64,000 nucleotides of DNA from Mucilaginibacter sp. PAMB04168 (GTDB lineage Bacteria > Bacteroidota > Bacteroidia > Sphingobacteriales > Sphingobacteriaceae): positions 2,604,001 to 2,668,000 of the forward strand of contig NZ_CP155079.2 in assembly GCF_039634365.2 (NCBI RefSeq). The letters run 5' to 3'. The notes below the pieces were generated by a model. That model searched no databases, was not told the DNA's origin, and saw only the letters and a program-made list of their open reading frames with translations. A program made the position numbers and the translations under genes. Position 1 is the first letter of the stretch. Each line of letters starts with the position of its first letter. Of the stretch, positions 52,647 to 61,606 are shown one piece after another.

Positions 52647-52977
52647 TTATTGCTTAAGATTAACAGCCATCCAGTTTTTGTTATAGATAGCTTGCTTTTC
52701 CAGGTTCCATGCAATTAGTGCAGGGTCCAATCCTTTTTTAAGGCAGCGCAACGTTTTAAGTCGGTTTACGTTTATTTTTTGGTTTCGGACTTCTTCTTGA
52801 TAGATCAGTTGGTTCTCTATGCTATAAAATTGGACGGTGGTTACTTTCTTCACATTTTTATTGCCGACCATACCCAATAGCCGTTAGATGAGATACATTC
52901 AGCCCTACCTTGGGCTTAACCGGCAAACCAGATAAGTTAAACAGAAAAAAAAACTGCGATAAAAAGAGATTTTTCAT
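52647..52977 (-). pseudogene. Small secreted protein gene broken by a single-base frameshift
   Basis: From ATG 52977 the first frame encodes a signal-like N-terminus (KNLFLSQFFFLFNLSG) and then KPKVGLNVSHLTAIG before going out of frame and stopping. A second frame carries on from the same point with MVGNKNVKKVTTVQFYSIEN to the stop at 52647. Removing one G from the GGG run at 52873-52875 joins both frames into one protein of about 110 residues. This is either a real frameshift or a sequencing error. Family not recognised. Confidence 0.6.
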
Positions 52978-53364
52978 AATTGATTGTTTTAATATTTGGG
53001 ATATTAACGAACCACTGGATGCTATCGAACAGGGTACTGGCAAAGAGTTCACACAGGCACGCGCAGCCTATAAAGGCTAAATGGTTAGCCGTGTACTGCA
53101 ATTAATAAGGTAAGCCTGGATAAGTGTTGAGGACATTAAAGCCATAAGCATTAAAAGTTTAGTGCTTACGGCTTGTTTTGATAATTCTTAAGTGTGTTGA
53201 TAAAGTTAAATGTTGGCCATCACCCTGATGTGATTGATATACAGTATTGCTGGAGATTGGGGAGGTGGGTTGAATAATTTGTACGATAAGATTGGCTGTA
53301 TTCTTGATAGCAATGGTTTAAAGACTCTTTTACTAAACGGAGTGTTAAACTACAAAACCGAAAT
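52978..53364. other. Gene-poor stretch with a possible coding remnant
   Basis: No complete gene. A plus-strand frame ending at TAA 53080 reads like a protein C-terminus (DAIEQGTGKEFTQARAAYKG). It has no start and runs antisense through the broken gene next to it, so it may be chance. No promoter box found for the helicase downstream. Confidence 0.3.
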
Positions 53365-54897
53365 ATGCCCAACAAATTATACCCAGCGTTGAATACAACA
53401 TCCGGAACACTTTACGACTATCAGGAAAAAGACATACAAACGCTGTTCGATAAAATGGAGCAGGCGTCCTGTAATTATAAATTACTGTATCAATTGCCCA
53501 CCGGTGGTGGCAAAACGGTCATCTTTTCAGAAATTGCAAATCGCTTTATCTCCAAATATGATCAGAAAGTGATGATTTTGACTCACCGGCAAGAACTATG
53601 TAACCAAACCTCGGCTACCTTAAAAAGCTTTGGGCTAAAGAATAAAATTATCAATAGCGCCGTAAAACAGCTGAACCGTAAAGATAAATACCGTTGCTAC
53701 GTGGCAATGGTGGAAACACTTAATAATCGCATTGCTGATGGATTGGTTGACACAGATGAGGTAGGTCTTCTCATCATAGATGAAGCACATCATAATTCGT
53801 TTCAAAAGTTGTTAGACAAGTTTAGTAACGCCAGAATTATAGGCGTTACTGCTACCCCGTTTAGTTCTGATATCAACTCGCCTATGCGCAGTACTTATAA
53901 CGAACTCGTTATTGGAGAAGGCATCAGCTCATTAATAGAGAAAGGCTTTTTAGCAAAACCAGCTATATGGCGGTACGATGTAGAGTTGAATACTCTGCAG
54001 ACCGGCGCACATGGTGATTTTACCACCAGTACTTCCGACGATCTGTACTCGTCTCCAGCTATGCTTGATTTATTGTTGCATGCTTATCAAGAGCATTCTA
54101 AAAACAAAAAGACGCTAATTTTCAATAATGGCATCTTTACTTCAAAGGCAGTTTGCAAGATGTTTAGCGATGCGGGTTATGACATAAGGCACCTGGATAA
54201 CGAAACTTCGGCTACTGAACGTGCAGAGATATTGAAATGGCTTAAGGTAACAAAGGGGGCTATATTAACGTCGGTTTCCATTTTAACTACCGGGTTTGAT
54301 GAGCCATCCATCCAAACGGTAATTCTTAACCGGGCTACAACCTCTCTTACCCTATATCATCAAATGATTGGCCGTGGTTCCCGAAGATTACCCAACAAGA
54401 AGAATTTTTCTATTATTGATCTGGGCAATAACACAGATCGTTTTGGTGCATGGAATGCAGAGGTGGATTGGCAATACGTTTTTGAAAATCCGGAGGCTTA
54501 TAGTGAAAGTGTTCATGCGCAATCAAGCCACGAAGCCCATCATATGCCTTCCGAAATGCGTTCGAAGTTTCCAAATAGCTTAGAAATTTCATTCGACATT
54601 CAGAAAGCTTACCAGGCGGCTATAGATAATCAAGAGAAGGCCGGTAGTGTAATAACAGAATCGGTTAACCAACACGCACATATGTGTGCAGACAATAGCG
54701 ATACCATAAGCGAGGCCATTGCTTTGGCAGACGAGCTTAAAAAAGAGATTGAATGGCGTGTTAAACAGTATGGCAAATGCCTTGGTAAGGTTACAAAGAA
54801 CTATTTAGAGTGGCTGCAAGAAGATTACATGACCAAATTAAAAGCCCTTATTCAAGAGTTGAAAAGTCAGCAGGTTTTGCAAAAGGTGGCGGTTTAA
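53365..54897 (+). CDS. Superfamily 2 DEAH-type helicase
   Basis: A 510-residue SF2 ATPase. Walker A PTGGGKT (45-51), DEAH in LLIIDEAHH (near 137), ATPF motif III region, and motif VI QMIGRGSR are intact. It resembles the RadD/SSL2-like helicases related to type III restriction subunits. The C-terminal 120 residues are helical and unassigned. No methylase, nuclease or other defence gene lies beside it, so a repair role is as likely as a defence one. Confidence 0.88.
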   Translation: MPNKLYPALNTTSGTLYDYQEKDIQTLFDKMEQASCNYKLLYQLPTGGGKTVIFSEIANRFISKYDQKVMILTHRQELCNQTSATLKSFGLKNKIINSAVKQLNRKDKYRCYVAMVETLNNRIADGLVDTDEVGLLIIDEAHHNSFQKLLDKFSNARIIGVTATPFSSDINSPMRSTYNELVIGEGISSLIEKGFLAKPAIWRYDVELNTLQTGAHGDFTTSTSDDLYSSPAMLDLLLHAYQEHSKNKKTLIFNNGIFTSKAVCKMFSDAGYDIRHLDNETSATERAEILKWLKVTKGAILTSVSILTTGFDEPSIQTVILNRATTSLTLYHQMIGRGSRRLPNKKNFSIIDLGNNTDRFGAWNAEVDWQYVFENPEAYSESVHAQSSHEAHHMPSEMRSKFPNSLEISFDIQKAYQAAIDNQEKAGSVITESVNQHAHMCADNSDTISEAIALADELKKEIEWRVKQYGKCLGKVTKNYLEWLQEDYMTKLKALIQELKSQQVLQKVAV

Positions 54898-54976
54898 TCA
54901 ACTCGTTTAGTCATATACTGAAACTATTCATATACCTTAAGACTTTGCATTAAACCCCAGCTACATCAAATCCCCT

Positions 54977-56629
54977 ATGATTACTAAACAAGATATTTTC
55001 AGCTACGAAATTGACCCAAAATACAACACGTCGGTTGCTTATTTTTCAATGGAGTTTGCTATAGATCAGGCACTGAAAATTTATAGCGGCGGACTTGGCT
55101 TTCTTGCTGGGTCGCATTTGCGCAGTGCCTACGAGCTTAAGCAGAATTTACTGGGTATAGGTTTACTTTGGAAATATGGTTACTACGATCAGGTTAGAGA
55201 TGGTAATGCGCTGATGAAGTCGGAGTTTATTCAAAAGGACTACTTTTTTTTGCAAGATACAGGTATAGTTTTTACGGTAACCGTACATGATGCACCGGTA
55301 CACGTAAAAGCTTGGCTTCTAAAGCCGGATACGTTTGGCTCAGCGCCACTATTTTTACTGAGCACTGATATTCCAGAAAACGATGATGTTTCCAGGTCCA
55401 TAACACACCGTTTATATGATGGTAATGAGTCTACCCGTATTGCGCAAACCATTATTTTAGGTATTGGCGGAGCCATGTTGCTTGATGCATTAGGTATAGA
55501 ACCAGAGGTTTACCATATGAACGAGGGCCATTCTGTGTCACTCAACTTTTATCTGTATGCTAAGTTTAAAAGCCTTGAAGAGGTTAAGAAGCGGGTAGTG
55601 TTTACCACACATACGCCTGAAATGGCAGGTAACGAGTCACATAATTATGAGTTGCTCAAAGAAATGTCGTTGTTCTATCATTTACAGGTGCATGAAGTGA
55701 AATACATTCTAGGTATGCAAGGCGATGACTTTAATTATACACTAGCGGCACTTAAATTTGCGCGAAAGGCTAACGGTGTTTCTAAATTACATAGGGAAGT
55801 GGCTACCCAAATGTGGGGGAACAATGAAGGTGTTTGCGAAATTACGGCTATAACTAATGCGCAAAATGAAAATTATTGGGTAGATGCTTTGCTTGCCGAT
55901 GCATTTACTAATGGAGATAATGCAATGGCCACATTACGGAAGAAGGAACTGAAAAAGACCTTATTCAAGGAGGTAGCGAACCAGTGTGGTAAACTGTTTG
56001 ATGAAAATGTGCTTACTGTAGTTTGGGCCAGGCGCTTTGCAGGTTATAAGCGGGCCGATTTGATTATGCGGGATTGGGAAAGATTTGAGAAATTGGTAAA
56101 TAATGCTCAATATCCGATACAACTGATATGGGCAGGCAAGCCTTATCCAGGGGACACAGATAGTATAAATCTGTTTAATCATATTATTTCGAGGGTTAAG
56201 ACATTTAAAAACTGCGCTGTGCTTACAGGTTACGAACTTGGCTTGTCGGCCTTACTAAAAAAAGGTGCGGACATATGGTTAAACAACCCCACAATGTATA
56301 GAGAGGCCTCCGGAACGAGTGGTATGACAGCTGCAATGAATGGCGCCATCAATCTTTCCTTGCCCGACGGCTGGGTGCCGGAATTTGCTGCCGATGGGGA
56401 AAACTGTTTTCTTATTCAACCAGCGGATGATCATTTGCCTGCCGAAGAGAAAGGCCGGTTAGAAAATGAAAACTTAATGCATGTGTTAGAGAAGAAGGTG
56501 CTACCGGTATACTACGATAACCAACCCAAATGGTTCCAAATACAAAAGAAGGCTGCCAAAGATGTAGTGCCTACTTTTGAATCGGGCCGAATGGCCGATG
56601 AATATTACCGGGTGCTTTACCAATTGTAA
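54977..56629 (+). CDS. GT35-like alpha-glucan phosphorylase homologue lacking the PLP lysine
   Basis: A 550-residue protein matching the short alpha-glucan phosphorylase type: VAYFSMEFAID (near 20-30), YHMNEGHS (179-186), VVFTTHTPEMAGNE (207-220), WARRFAGYKRADL (350-362) and IWAGKPYP (384-391). In known phosphorylases the segment EASGTxxM is followed by the lysine that holds pyridoxal phosphate. Here EASGTSGM is followed by Thr 451. So it may not use PLP and may not be a phosphorylase, despite the fold. No other glycogen gene is adjacent. Confidence 0.85.
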   Translation: MITKQDIFSYEIDPKYNTSVAYFSMEFAIDQALKIYSGGLGFLAGSHLRSAYELKQNLLGIGLLWKYGYYDQVRDGNALMKSEFIQKDYFFLQDTGIVFTVTVHDAPVHVKAWLLKPDTFGSAPLFLLSTDIPENDDVSRSITHRLYDGNESTRIAQTIILGIGGAMLLDALGIEPEVYHMNEGHSVSLNFYLYAKFKSLEEVKKRVVFTTHTPEMAGNESHNYELLKEMSLFYHLQVHEVKYILGMQGDDFNYTLAALKFARKANGVSKLHREVATQMWGNNEGVCEITAITNAQNENYWVDALLADAFTNGDNAMATLRKKELKKTLFKEVANQCGKLFDENVLTVVWARRFAGYKRADLIMRDWERFEKLVNNAQYPIQLIWAGKPYPGDTDSINLFNHIISRVKTFKNCAVLTGYELGLSALLKKGADIWLNNPTMYREASGTSGMTAAMNGAINLSLPDGWVPEFAADGENCFLIQPADDHLPAEEKGRLENENLMHVLEKKVLPVYYDNQPKWFQIQKKAAKDVVPTFESGRMADEYYRVLYQL

Positions 56630-57104
56630 AAGTACCTCAATAACGTATTGAAGGCAAACAACAAAGCCTTTAATATTCTTACCGTACCAATATATCAAAT
56701 TGGTTATGACAAGTAGTTGCCCAGGCCGCTTTAATTTTAAGTCATGAGGTACTCTATTCTACTCGAAACAACAATTGCACCTACTGAGAAAAAACTTCGT
56801 AATATTTTATTGTTCGTAAAAAATGGGCCGTATAGTAGCGGTTTGCCGTGTATTAAGCTATGCGCTATACCTTGTTAAAATGGAAGCGTTGATTGCCAAA
56901 GGGCTATAGGGGGGAGGTAATCAGTAGCTGCGCTTGAGTATACATCGACAAATGTGAAGATGCTACAGCGGTTGTATAACGTATTGTTATAAAAATGCCC
57001 GACACAGGCGCGGCTATCTTTTTCACCAAATTAACGCAAGCATTATAAAGGCTTTATACTGAACACATTTAAAAATGATAGATTGGTGAAAATAATCTCG
57101 CTAA
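56630..57104. other. Intergenic region of about 475 bp
   Basis: No supported gene. Short frames exist at 56743 (44 codons) and 56823 (28 codons) without homology or promoter signals. An inverted repeat TATAAC/GTTATA with a 5-base centre lies at 56975-56991 and could be an operator for the phosphatase gene. Confidence 0.4.
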
Positions 57105-58844
57105 ATGAATAACGAACAAATACTCAAAAAACTCAGCCGCCGTAATTTCATACGCAATGCAGCAATTGCAGGCGCTGGTGTGGTCTTATTACCATCGGCT
57201 ATTACCAGCTGTAAAAAGGATAATGATGACGACGACGAGGAGACCTATGAAGGACATGGTTTTAAAGAAGGCGTAGCCAGCTTTGATCCCAGCCAAACAC
57301 AAATTATTTTGTGGACCCGTTATACACCCGCAGCACAAGAAGTCACCAAACCTACAATATTACTGGATGTAGCTAAAGATAAAGATTTTAAGAACGTAGT
57401 AGTAAGTCAGTCGGTTATGGTTGATACAGCCAGCGATTATACTGTGCACGTAGATGTAAGTAACTTAACGGCAAATACCAAGTATTACTATCGTTTTCGC
57501 AACGAGAAGACAATGGCGGTATCCGTAACTGGCGAAACTAAAACGTTACCGGCAGCTGGGCAGGCAAATGAAGTGAAGATGGCCGTTGTATCATGTGCTA
57601 ATTTCCAAGCTGGCTTGTTCAATGTTTACGGTGCCGTAGCCGAGTCAGATGCCGACGTGGTGGTGCACTTGGGCGATTACATTTATGAGTACCCGGCCGG
57701 CGGGTATGGAGCCAGTACAGCAACGGCCAATTTAAACCGGGCGCATAAACCGGTTGGTGAAATACTTAAAGTGGCAGACTACCGCGAAAGGTACCGCCAG
57801 TACCGTAGCGATGAGCAATTACAGAAAGCGCATCAGTTAAAACCATTCATTTGTGTATGGGATGACCATGAGGTGGCAAATGATGCGTATAAAGATGGGG
57901 CAGAGAATCATCAGGCCAATGAAGGTGATTTTGCAACGCGTAAACTAAGTGCAATACAGGTATGGCATGAGTATTTACCGGCTCGCGTTCAGGATAATGC
58001 CAAAATTTACCGGAATTTTGACTTTGCTGGCTTTGTCAACTTAATAATGCTGGACACCCGAATAGTTGGTCGGGATAAACAACTTAGTTATGTGGATTAC
58101 CTCACCGCATCCGGACTTAATACAACAAAGTTTTTAACCGATTGGCAAAACCCGCAACGCAGCATACTGGGCGCTGAGCAAAAAAGTTGGTTGGCTGCTA
58201 AGCTAAATAGCAGTTCTGCAAAATGGCAGGTTCTGGGAAACCAGGTATTAATGGGTAAAATGTTTATGCCCGCCGAATTGTTGCTGATTGTTGCTCAAAT
58301 AGCCGGCGGGAGTACTGACGCTACATTGCTTACACAATACAACACCTTGGTAACCCAACTGGTAGCCATCAAATCACGCATGCTGCAAAATGATCCTACC
58401 TTAACCGCGGCAGAAAAAGCCAGGGTACAAAATGCGTTACCGTACAATCTAGATGCTTGGGACGGGTACCCTGCTGAACGTGAAATGGTATATGCTTCAG
58501 CAGCTGGTAAAAAGCTTGTTTCATTAGCCGGCGACACGCATAATGCATGGTATTCAATCTTAACAGCTAACAATGGGCAAAAAGCAGGCGTTGAGTTTGC
58601 CACTGCCTCTGTGACTTCTCCAGGCTTTGAAGCCATATTTGGTAGTAATCCACAAACAGTCGCCAGCTTCGAGCAAGCCAACGCATTACTTATCGAAGAA
58701 CTTGAATACTTGGACGCGTCAAGACGCGGATATATTATGGCCACTTTCACAGCCAACGAAGCTAAATCCGAATGGCGGTATGTAAGTACAATCAATAATG
58801 TTAATAGTGCTACCACTACCGGTAAAAGTGTTGTAGTAGTATAA
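57105..58844 (+). CDS. PhoD-like metallophosphoesterase with Tat-type signal
   Basis: A 579-residue exported alkaline phosphatase D-like enzyme (phosphodiester or phosphomonoester hydrolysis). N-terminus LSRRNFIRNAAIAGAGVVLL is a twin-arginine signal, ending in a lipobox-like SAITSC. Metal-ligand motifs include VVHLGDYIYEY, CVWDDHEVANDAY, LGNQVLMGKM and SLAGDTHNAWY. No phosphate-regulon gene is seen nearby. Confidence 0.92.
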   Translation: MNNEQILKKLSRRNFIRNAAIAGAGVVLLPSAITSCKKDNDDDDEETYEGHGFKEGVASFDPSQTQIILWTRYTPAAQEVTKPTILLDVAKDKDFKNVVVSQSVMVDTASDYTVHVDVSNLTANTKYYYRFRNEKTMAVSVTGETKTLPAAGQANEVKMAVVSCANFQAGLFNVYGAVAESDADVVVHLGDYIYEYPAGGYGASTATANLNRAHKPVGEILKVADYRERYRQYRSDEQLQKAHQLKPFICVWDDHEVANDAYKDGAENHQANEGDFATRKLSAIQVWHEYLPARVQDNAKIYRNFDFAGFVNLIMLDTRIVGRDKQLSYVDYLTASGLNTTKFLTDWQNPQRSILGAEQKSWLAAKLNSSSAKWQVLGNQVLMGKMFMPAELLLIVAQIAGGSTDATLLTQYNTLVTQLVAIKSRMLQNDPTLTAAEKARVQNALPYNLDAWDGYPAEREMVYASAAGKKLVSLAGDTHNAWYSILTANNGQKAGVEFATASVTSPGFEAIFGSNPQTVASFEQANALLIEELEYLDASRRGYIMATFTANEAKSEWRYVSTINNVNSATTTGKSVVVV

Positions 58845-58933
58845 TAAACATGACTAATGTTTATAAATAGGCGGCGTTAATCTGCCTTTATACAAGCGCT
58901 TATTAACATGTGTTTGTTAACATAAACATAATA

Positions 58934-58963
58934 TTGAAGTAACATTCAGATAATTTAGATTTG
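58934..58963 (+). promoter_or_regulatory. Promoter of the lysine-rich small protein
   Basis: TTG at 58934-58936 and TAGATTTG at 58956-58963, spacer 19 bp. This is the best full -33/-7 pair in the window, 23 nt before the ATG. Confidence 0.7.
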
Positions 58964-58986
58964 ACGCTTATCAAGAAGCTACTTTT

Positions 58987-59238
58987 ATGTCAACCAAGTC
59001 ATCCTTAAAAAGCGCAAAAAAAACTGCCAAAAACGAAATTGAGTCAGTACTGATTAAAGAACTAAATAACGTTACTGCTAAGTTTGGTCCTGGTTCGAAA
59101 AAGTTCAAAAAAAGCATTGAAAAAAGTTCAAAAAGATTAGCCAAGAAGCTTAGCAAGGAAATTAAGATTGACGAATCATTTTTCGCCAATGAAAGTATTA
59201 CTGACGAAAGCAAGCCTAATAAAGACAACGCAAAATAA
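58987..59238 (+). CDS. Lysine-rich small protein
   Basis: An 83-residue basic protein with about a quarter lysine (KKFKKSIEKSSKRLAKKLSKE) and an acidic tail (DESFFANESITDESKPNKD). No signal peptide. Probably helical; the composition would suit a nucleic-acid-associated or histone-like protein, but no domain is recognised. It has its own convincing promoter, so it is probably expressed. Confidence 0.7.
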   Translation: MSTKSSLKSAKKTAKNEIESVLIKELNNVTAKFGPGSKKFKKSIEKSSKRLAKKLSKEIKIDESFFANESITDESKPNKDNAK

Positions 59239-59377
59239 CGCGTTATCCAACCCGGCGATGTTCTTGTATTGTGAATTGTAGATCTCAATCGGATAATTTA
59301 ATGATAAGCTATTAATTGCAGACAGTATTAATCGGAGTTTAATGAGCTCGAAGGCAGACATTGTTTGTTGAAAGCCG
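59239..59377. other. Intergenic, no feature seen
   Basis: A/T-rich sequence between the lysine-rich gene and a pseudogene remnant. No hairpin terminator found. Confidence 0.3.
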
Positions 59378-59644
59378 TTAAACTCTGGTTATTAAAAAGC
59401 ACATTAATACAAGTTTTTTTAAAGTACGATAGTCTGTAAGCATCGTATCAACTATAGCGTTCTCTGTTTTACATCCTAAATGTAAATCGAGCTTGTTGCC
59501 GTAAGCTCGGGCAAGCCTATTAGCATCTCATATAATTGCCTCTACAGGTGCGTTGCCTTCGAAATCTATTTTGCCAATTTATAAGCTGCCACTAAACAGA
59601 TCACTGGCTTTGTGCTCGGCCATGGATTTTTGTACTTGTTGCAC
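59378..59644 (-). pseudogene. Decayed gene remnant with two in-frame stops
   Basis: Read on the minus strand from 59644, one frame of 89 codons gives protein-like sequence (VQQVQKSMAEHKASDLFSGSL, then IGKIDFEGNAPVEAII, then DANRLARAYGNKLDLHLGCK, then TENAIVDTMLTDYRTLKK) interrupted only by TAA at about 59580 and TGA at about 59529. The frame is constant across both stops, as expected for point-mutation decay. No start codon remains at the head. Family not recognised. Confidence 0.55.
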
Positions 59645-59750
59645 ATGATGTAATTAATCGAAGCAATTTTAATTAAATTACGTTCAATTTAAATGGACGT
59701 CATGCCACTCCCTGATTAGCTTGGCGTAATCTTGAGACTGGCAATTTCAT

Positions 59751-59776
59751 TTTGACTTTATTTTTTGATACTTTCG
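59751..59776 (+). promoter_or_regulatory. Possible promoter of the Hsp70-like gene
   Basis: TTTG at 59751 and TACTTTCG at 59769-59776 (one mismatch to TAnnTTTG), 36 nt before the ATG. Confidence 0.35.
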
Positions 59777-59811
59777 CCGCCCTTTAAATTTTTTGGTAAG
59801 GCGGCATTTAT

Positions 59812-61083
59812 ATGAATAAGTTTTTATACGGAATTGATTTTGGTACAACCAACTCTGCCCTGGCTATCTACAATGAGGAAACCAAAGAAATTCAACATAC
59901 CATCATTATTCCCTCGCTTATTTATTTTTATGAACAGCAGCGCTCGGGCATTGCTCCGGATTACGTAGTAGGCCAGGAAGCAATTTCGGCTTACTTAAAC
60001 GAGCAAATGAGCGGGCGTTTTATAAAGTCGGTTAAGCAAATTTTATCCAGAAGCAGTTTTACCGAAACGCGGATTCACAACAAACGATACAACGCATCTG
60101 ATTTGGTGGCCATCATTCTGAAAGAATTAAAATCGCGGGCTGATAAACTAATTGGCCAGGATTGCCGTAAGGCTGTTATAGGCAGGCCTGTATTCTTTGA
60201 TGATGATAACGTGCAAAAGGATACCCTTGCACAAACCCGCCTTAGCAAGGCTGCAGAGTTGGCAGGGTTCAGGGAGGTCCGCTTTCAATTTGAGCCAATC
60301 GGCGCTGCTTTTGCTTATGAAAGAACTTTGCAAAAAAAGGAAAATGTACTGGTTGCAGATTTAGGTGGAGGTACTACTGATTTTACTTATTTGGTTCTTG
60401 ATCCAGAGAAAGCGGGGAGCAAAGACAGGAAGAACGACATGATGGCCACAGGTGGTATTTACATAGGAGGTGACAGCTTTGATGCCGCATTTATGTGGGA
60501 AAAAGGTACGCCCTATTTTGGCAAGCATACACAATATGAAGCTACCCCGGGCAAGCGGTTAACTGTGCCTAAATCACTTTTTGCCAATATATGCTCGTGG
60601 GAGCAAATGAACTTTTTTAATGGCCAGCGAATTAAAAAGGATATTGAAGACTATTATTACTTTTCGGGGAAAGACCGGCAATTCAAAAACCTGATTACGC
60701 TTATTGAACACAACTTGGGTTACTCTGTGTTCAGGTGTATTGAGAAAACCAAAATAACACTCTCTAATGCAGACACTGCTCGGTTCGCTTACCATGAAAT
60801 GGATATTGACATAGAAGAGGATGTTCCACTGTCGGTTTATGAACAAATAATTGCCAAAGACGTAACCCGAATTGCCAACTACCTCGACGAATTTATATCG
60901 CACAACAAGATAGAACCCAGCAATGTCGACAGTATTTTTTTAACTGGTGGCACTTCAATGGTTGGGAGTGTTCAAAACATATTCAAAGAAAAGTTTCCTC
61001 ACGTCAACCTCAATTCGGGCGACAATTTTAAAAGTGTGGCTACAGGTTTGGCTTATAGCGGATATCTATTTGAAGGTGAATGA
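59812..61083 (+). CDS. Short Hsp70-family protein, YegD-like
   Basis: A 423-residue Hsp70-type ATPase. Phosphate 1 loop YGIDFGTTNSALAIY (6-20), phosphate 2 VLVADLGGGTTDFTY (near 182-196), and adenosine motif FLTGGTSMVG (near 379-388). It consists of the nucleotide-binding domain with a large insert and has no C-terminal peptide-binding domain, like E. coli YegD. It could be a chaperone-like regulator; client unknown. Single gene. Confidence 0.9.
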   Translation: MNKFLYGIDFGTTNSALAIYNEETKEIQHTIIIPSLIYFYEQQRSGIAPDYVVGQEAISAYLNEQMSGRFIKSVKQILSRSSFTETRIHNKRYNASDLVAIILKELKSRADKLIGQDCRKAVIGRPVFFDDDNVQKDTLAQTRLSKAAELAGFREVRFQFEPIGAAFAYERTLQKKENVLVADLGGGTTDFTYLVLDPEKAGSKDRKNDMMATGGIYIGGDSFDAAFMWEKGTPYFGKHTQYEATPGKRLTVPKSLFANICSWEQMNFFNGQRIKKDIEDYYYFSGKDRQFKNLITLIEHNLGYSVFRCIEKTKITLSNADTARFAYHEMDIDIEEDVPLSVYEQIIAKDVTRIANYLDEFISHNKIEPSNVDSIFLTGGTSMVGSVQNIFKEKFPHVNLNSGDNFKSVATGLAYSGYLFEGE

Positions 61084-61385
61084 TGATTGAATCATAGCAT
61101 CCAGTATCATCACGCTTAATTGTAATAAAAGGATAAGCATTAGTAAGGAAGTCACCACGCATTGCAACAAGTTCCATAATTACCCAGTTGCTAATACAAA
61201 GCCGTTACTTACCACAAAAATAGGCTTATTTGGAACCTTTAGAAACTGCCGGCCAATCTTCCCTATGCATATACAATTCGGTATAACTGCGCCTGTATCT
61301 GACTAACTTGTACGTTTCTTTGTGTCACATTTATTTCATTTTGAAAATTATCTACTAAATCTATAGACTATGTAAAATATATAGC
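61084..61385. other. Intergenic region ahead of the riboswitch
   Basis: No supported gene. A minus-strand frame near 61100-61310 reads partly like protein but has several stops and no start. A perfect -7 box lies at its right edge. Confidence 0.35.
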
Positions 61386-61393
61386 TATATTTG
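61386..61393 (+). promoter_or_regulatory. -7 promoter box TATATTTG of the riboswitch transcript
   Basis: Perfect TAnnTTTG, 28 nt before the riboswitch P1 stem, a fitting distance for the promoter of the leader RNA. No -33 TTG at the expected spacing. Confidence 0.6.
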
Positions 61394-61420
61394 CAGTGTT
61401 AAATAACGTACTTTGATTTA

Positions 61421-61529
61421 CTTATCCAGAAAGACTGAGGGAAAGGCCCTGTGAAGTCTTAGCAACCTATACCACCTCAAAAGGTAAAAGGTGCTAATTC
61501 CTGCTCCTCAAATGAGAGAGAATGATAAG
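61421..61529 (+). ncRNA. SAM-I (S-box) riboswitch
   Basis: The leader shows the S-box layout: P1 closing stem CTTATC/GATAAG (61421-61426 with 61524-61529), the GAGGGA...GGCCC core with TGTGAAG, AGCAACC, and the AAGGTGCTAATTCCTGC block followed by a GAGAGAGA-type P4 side. It senses S-adenosylmethionine. No U-tract terminator follows before the gene at 61607, so control may be translational or through an expression platform I cannot see. Confidence 0.92.
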
Positions 61530-61606
61530 ATACAAGTTTTGCTTGTTCATCGCCCATTTACAGTCTCGCTGGTATAAGTATTTGAAATTGAGAGCAATCA
61601 ACTTAT

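Noticed and set aside
53365..54897. SF2 helicase as part of a restriction or defence system
   Set aside because: No methylase, nuclease or other defence gene on either side; motifs alone fit repair-type helicases too.
56743..56910. Two short plus-strand frames in the gap before the phosphatase
   Set aside because: 44 and 28 codons, no promoter, no homology recognised.
61100..61310. Minus-strand protein-like stretch ahead of the riboswitch
   Set aside because: Several stops, no start codon, and no recognisable family; may be chance or an old remnant.
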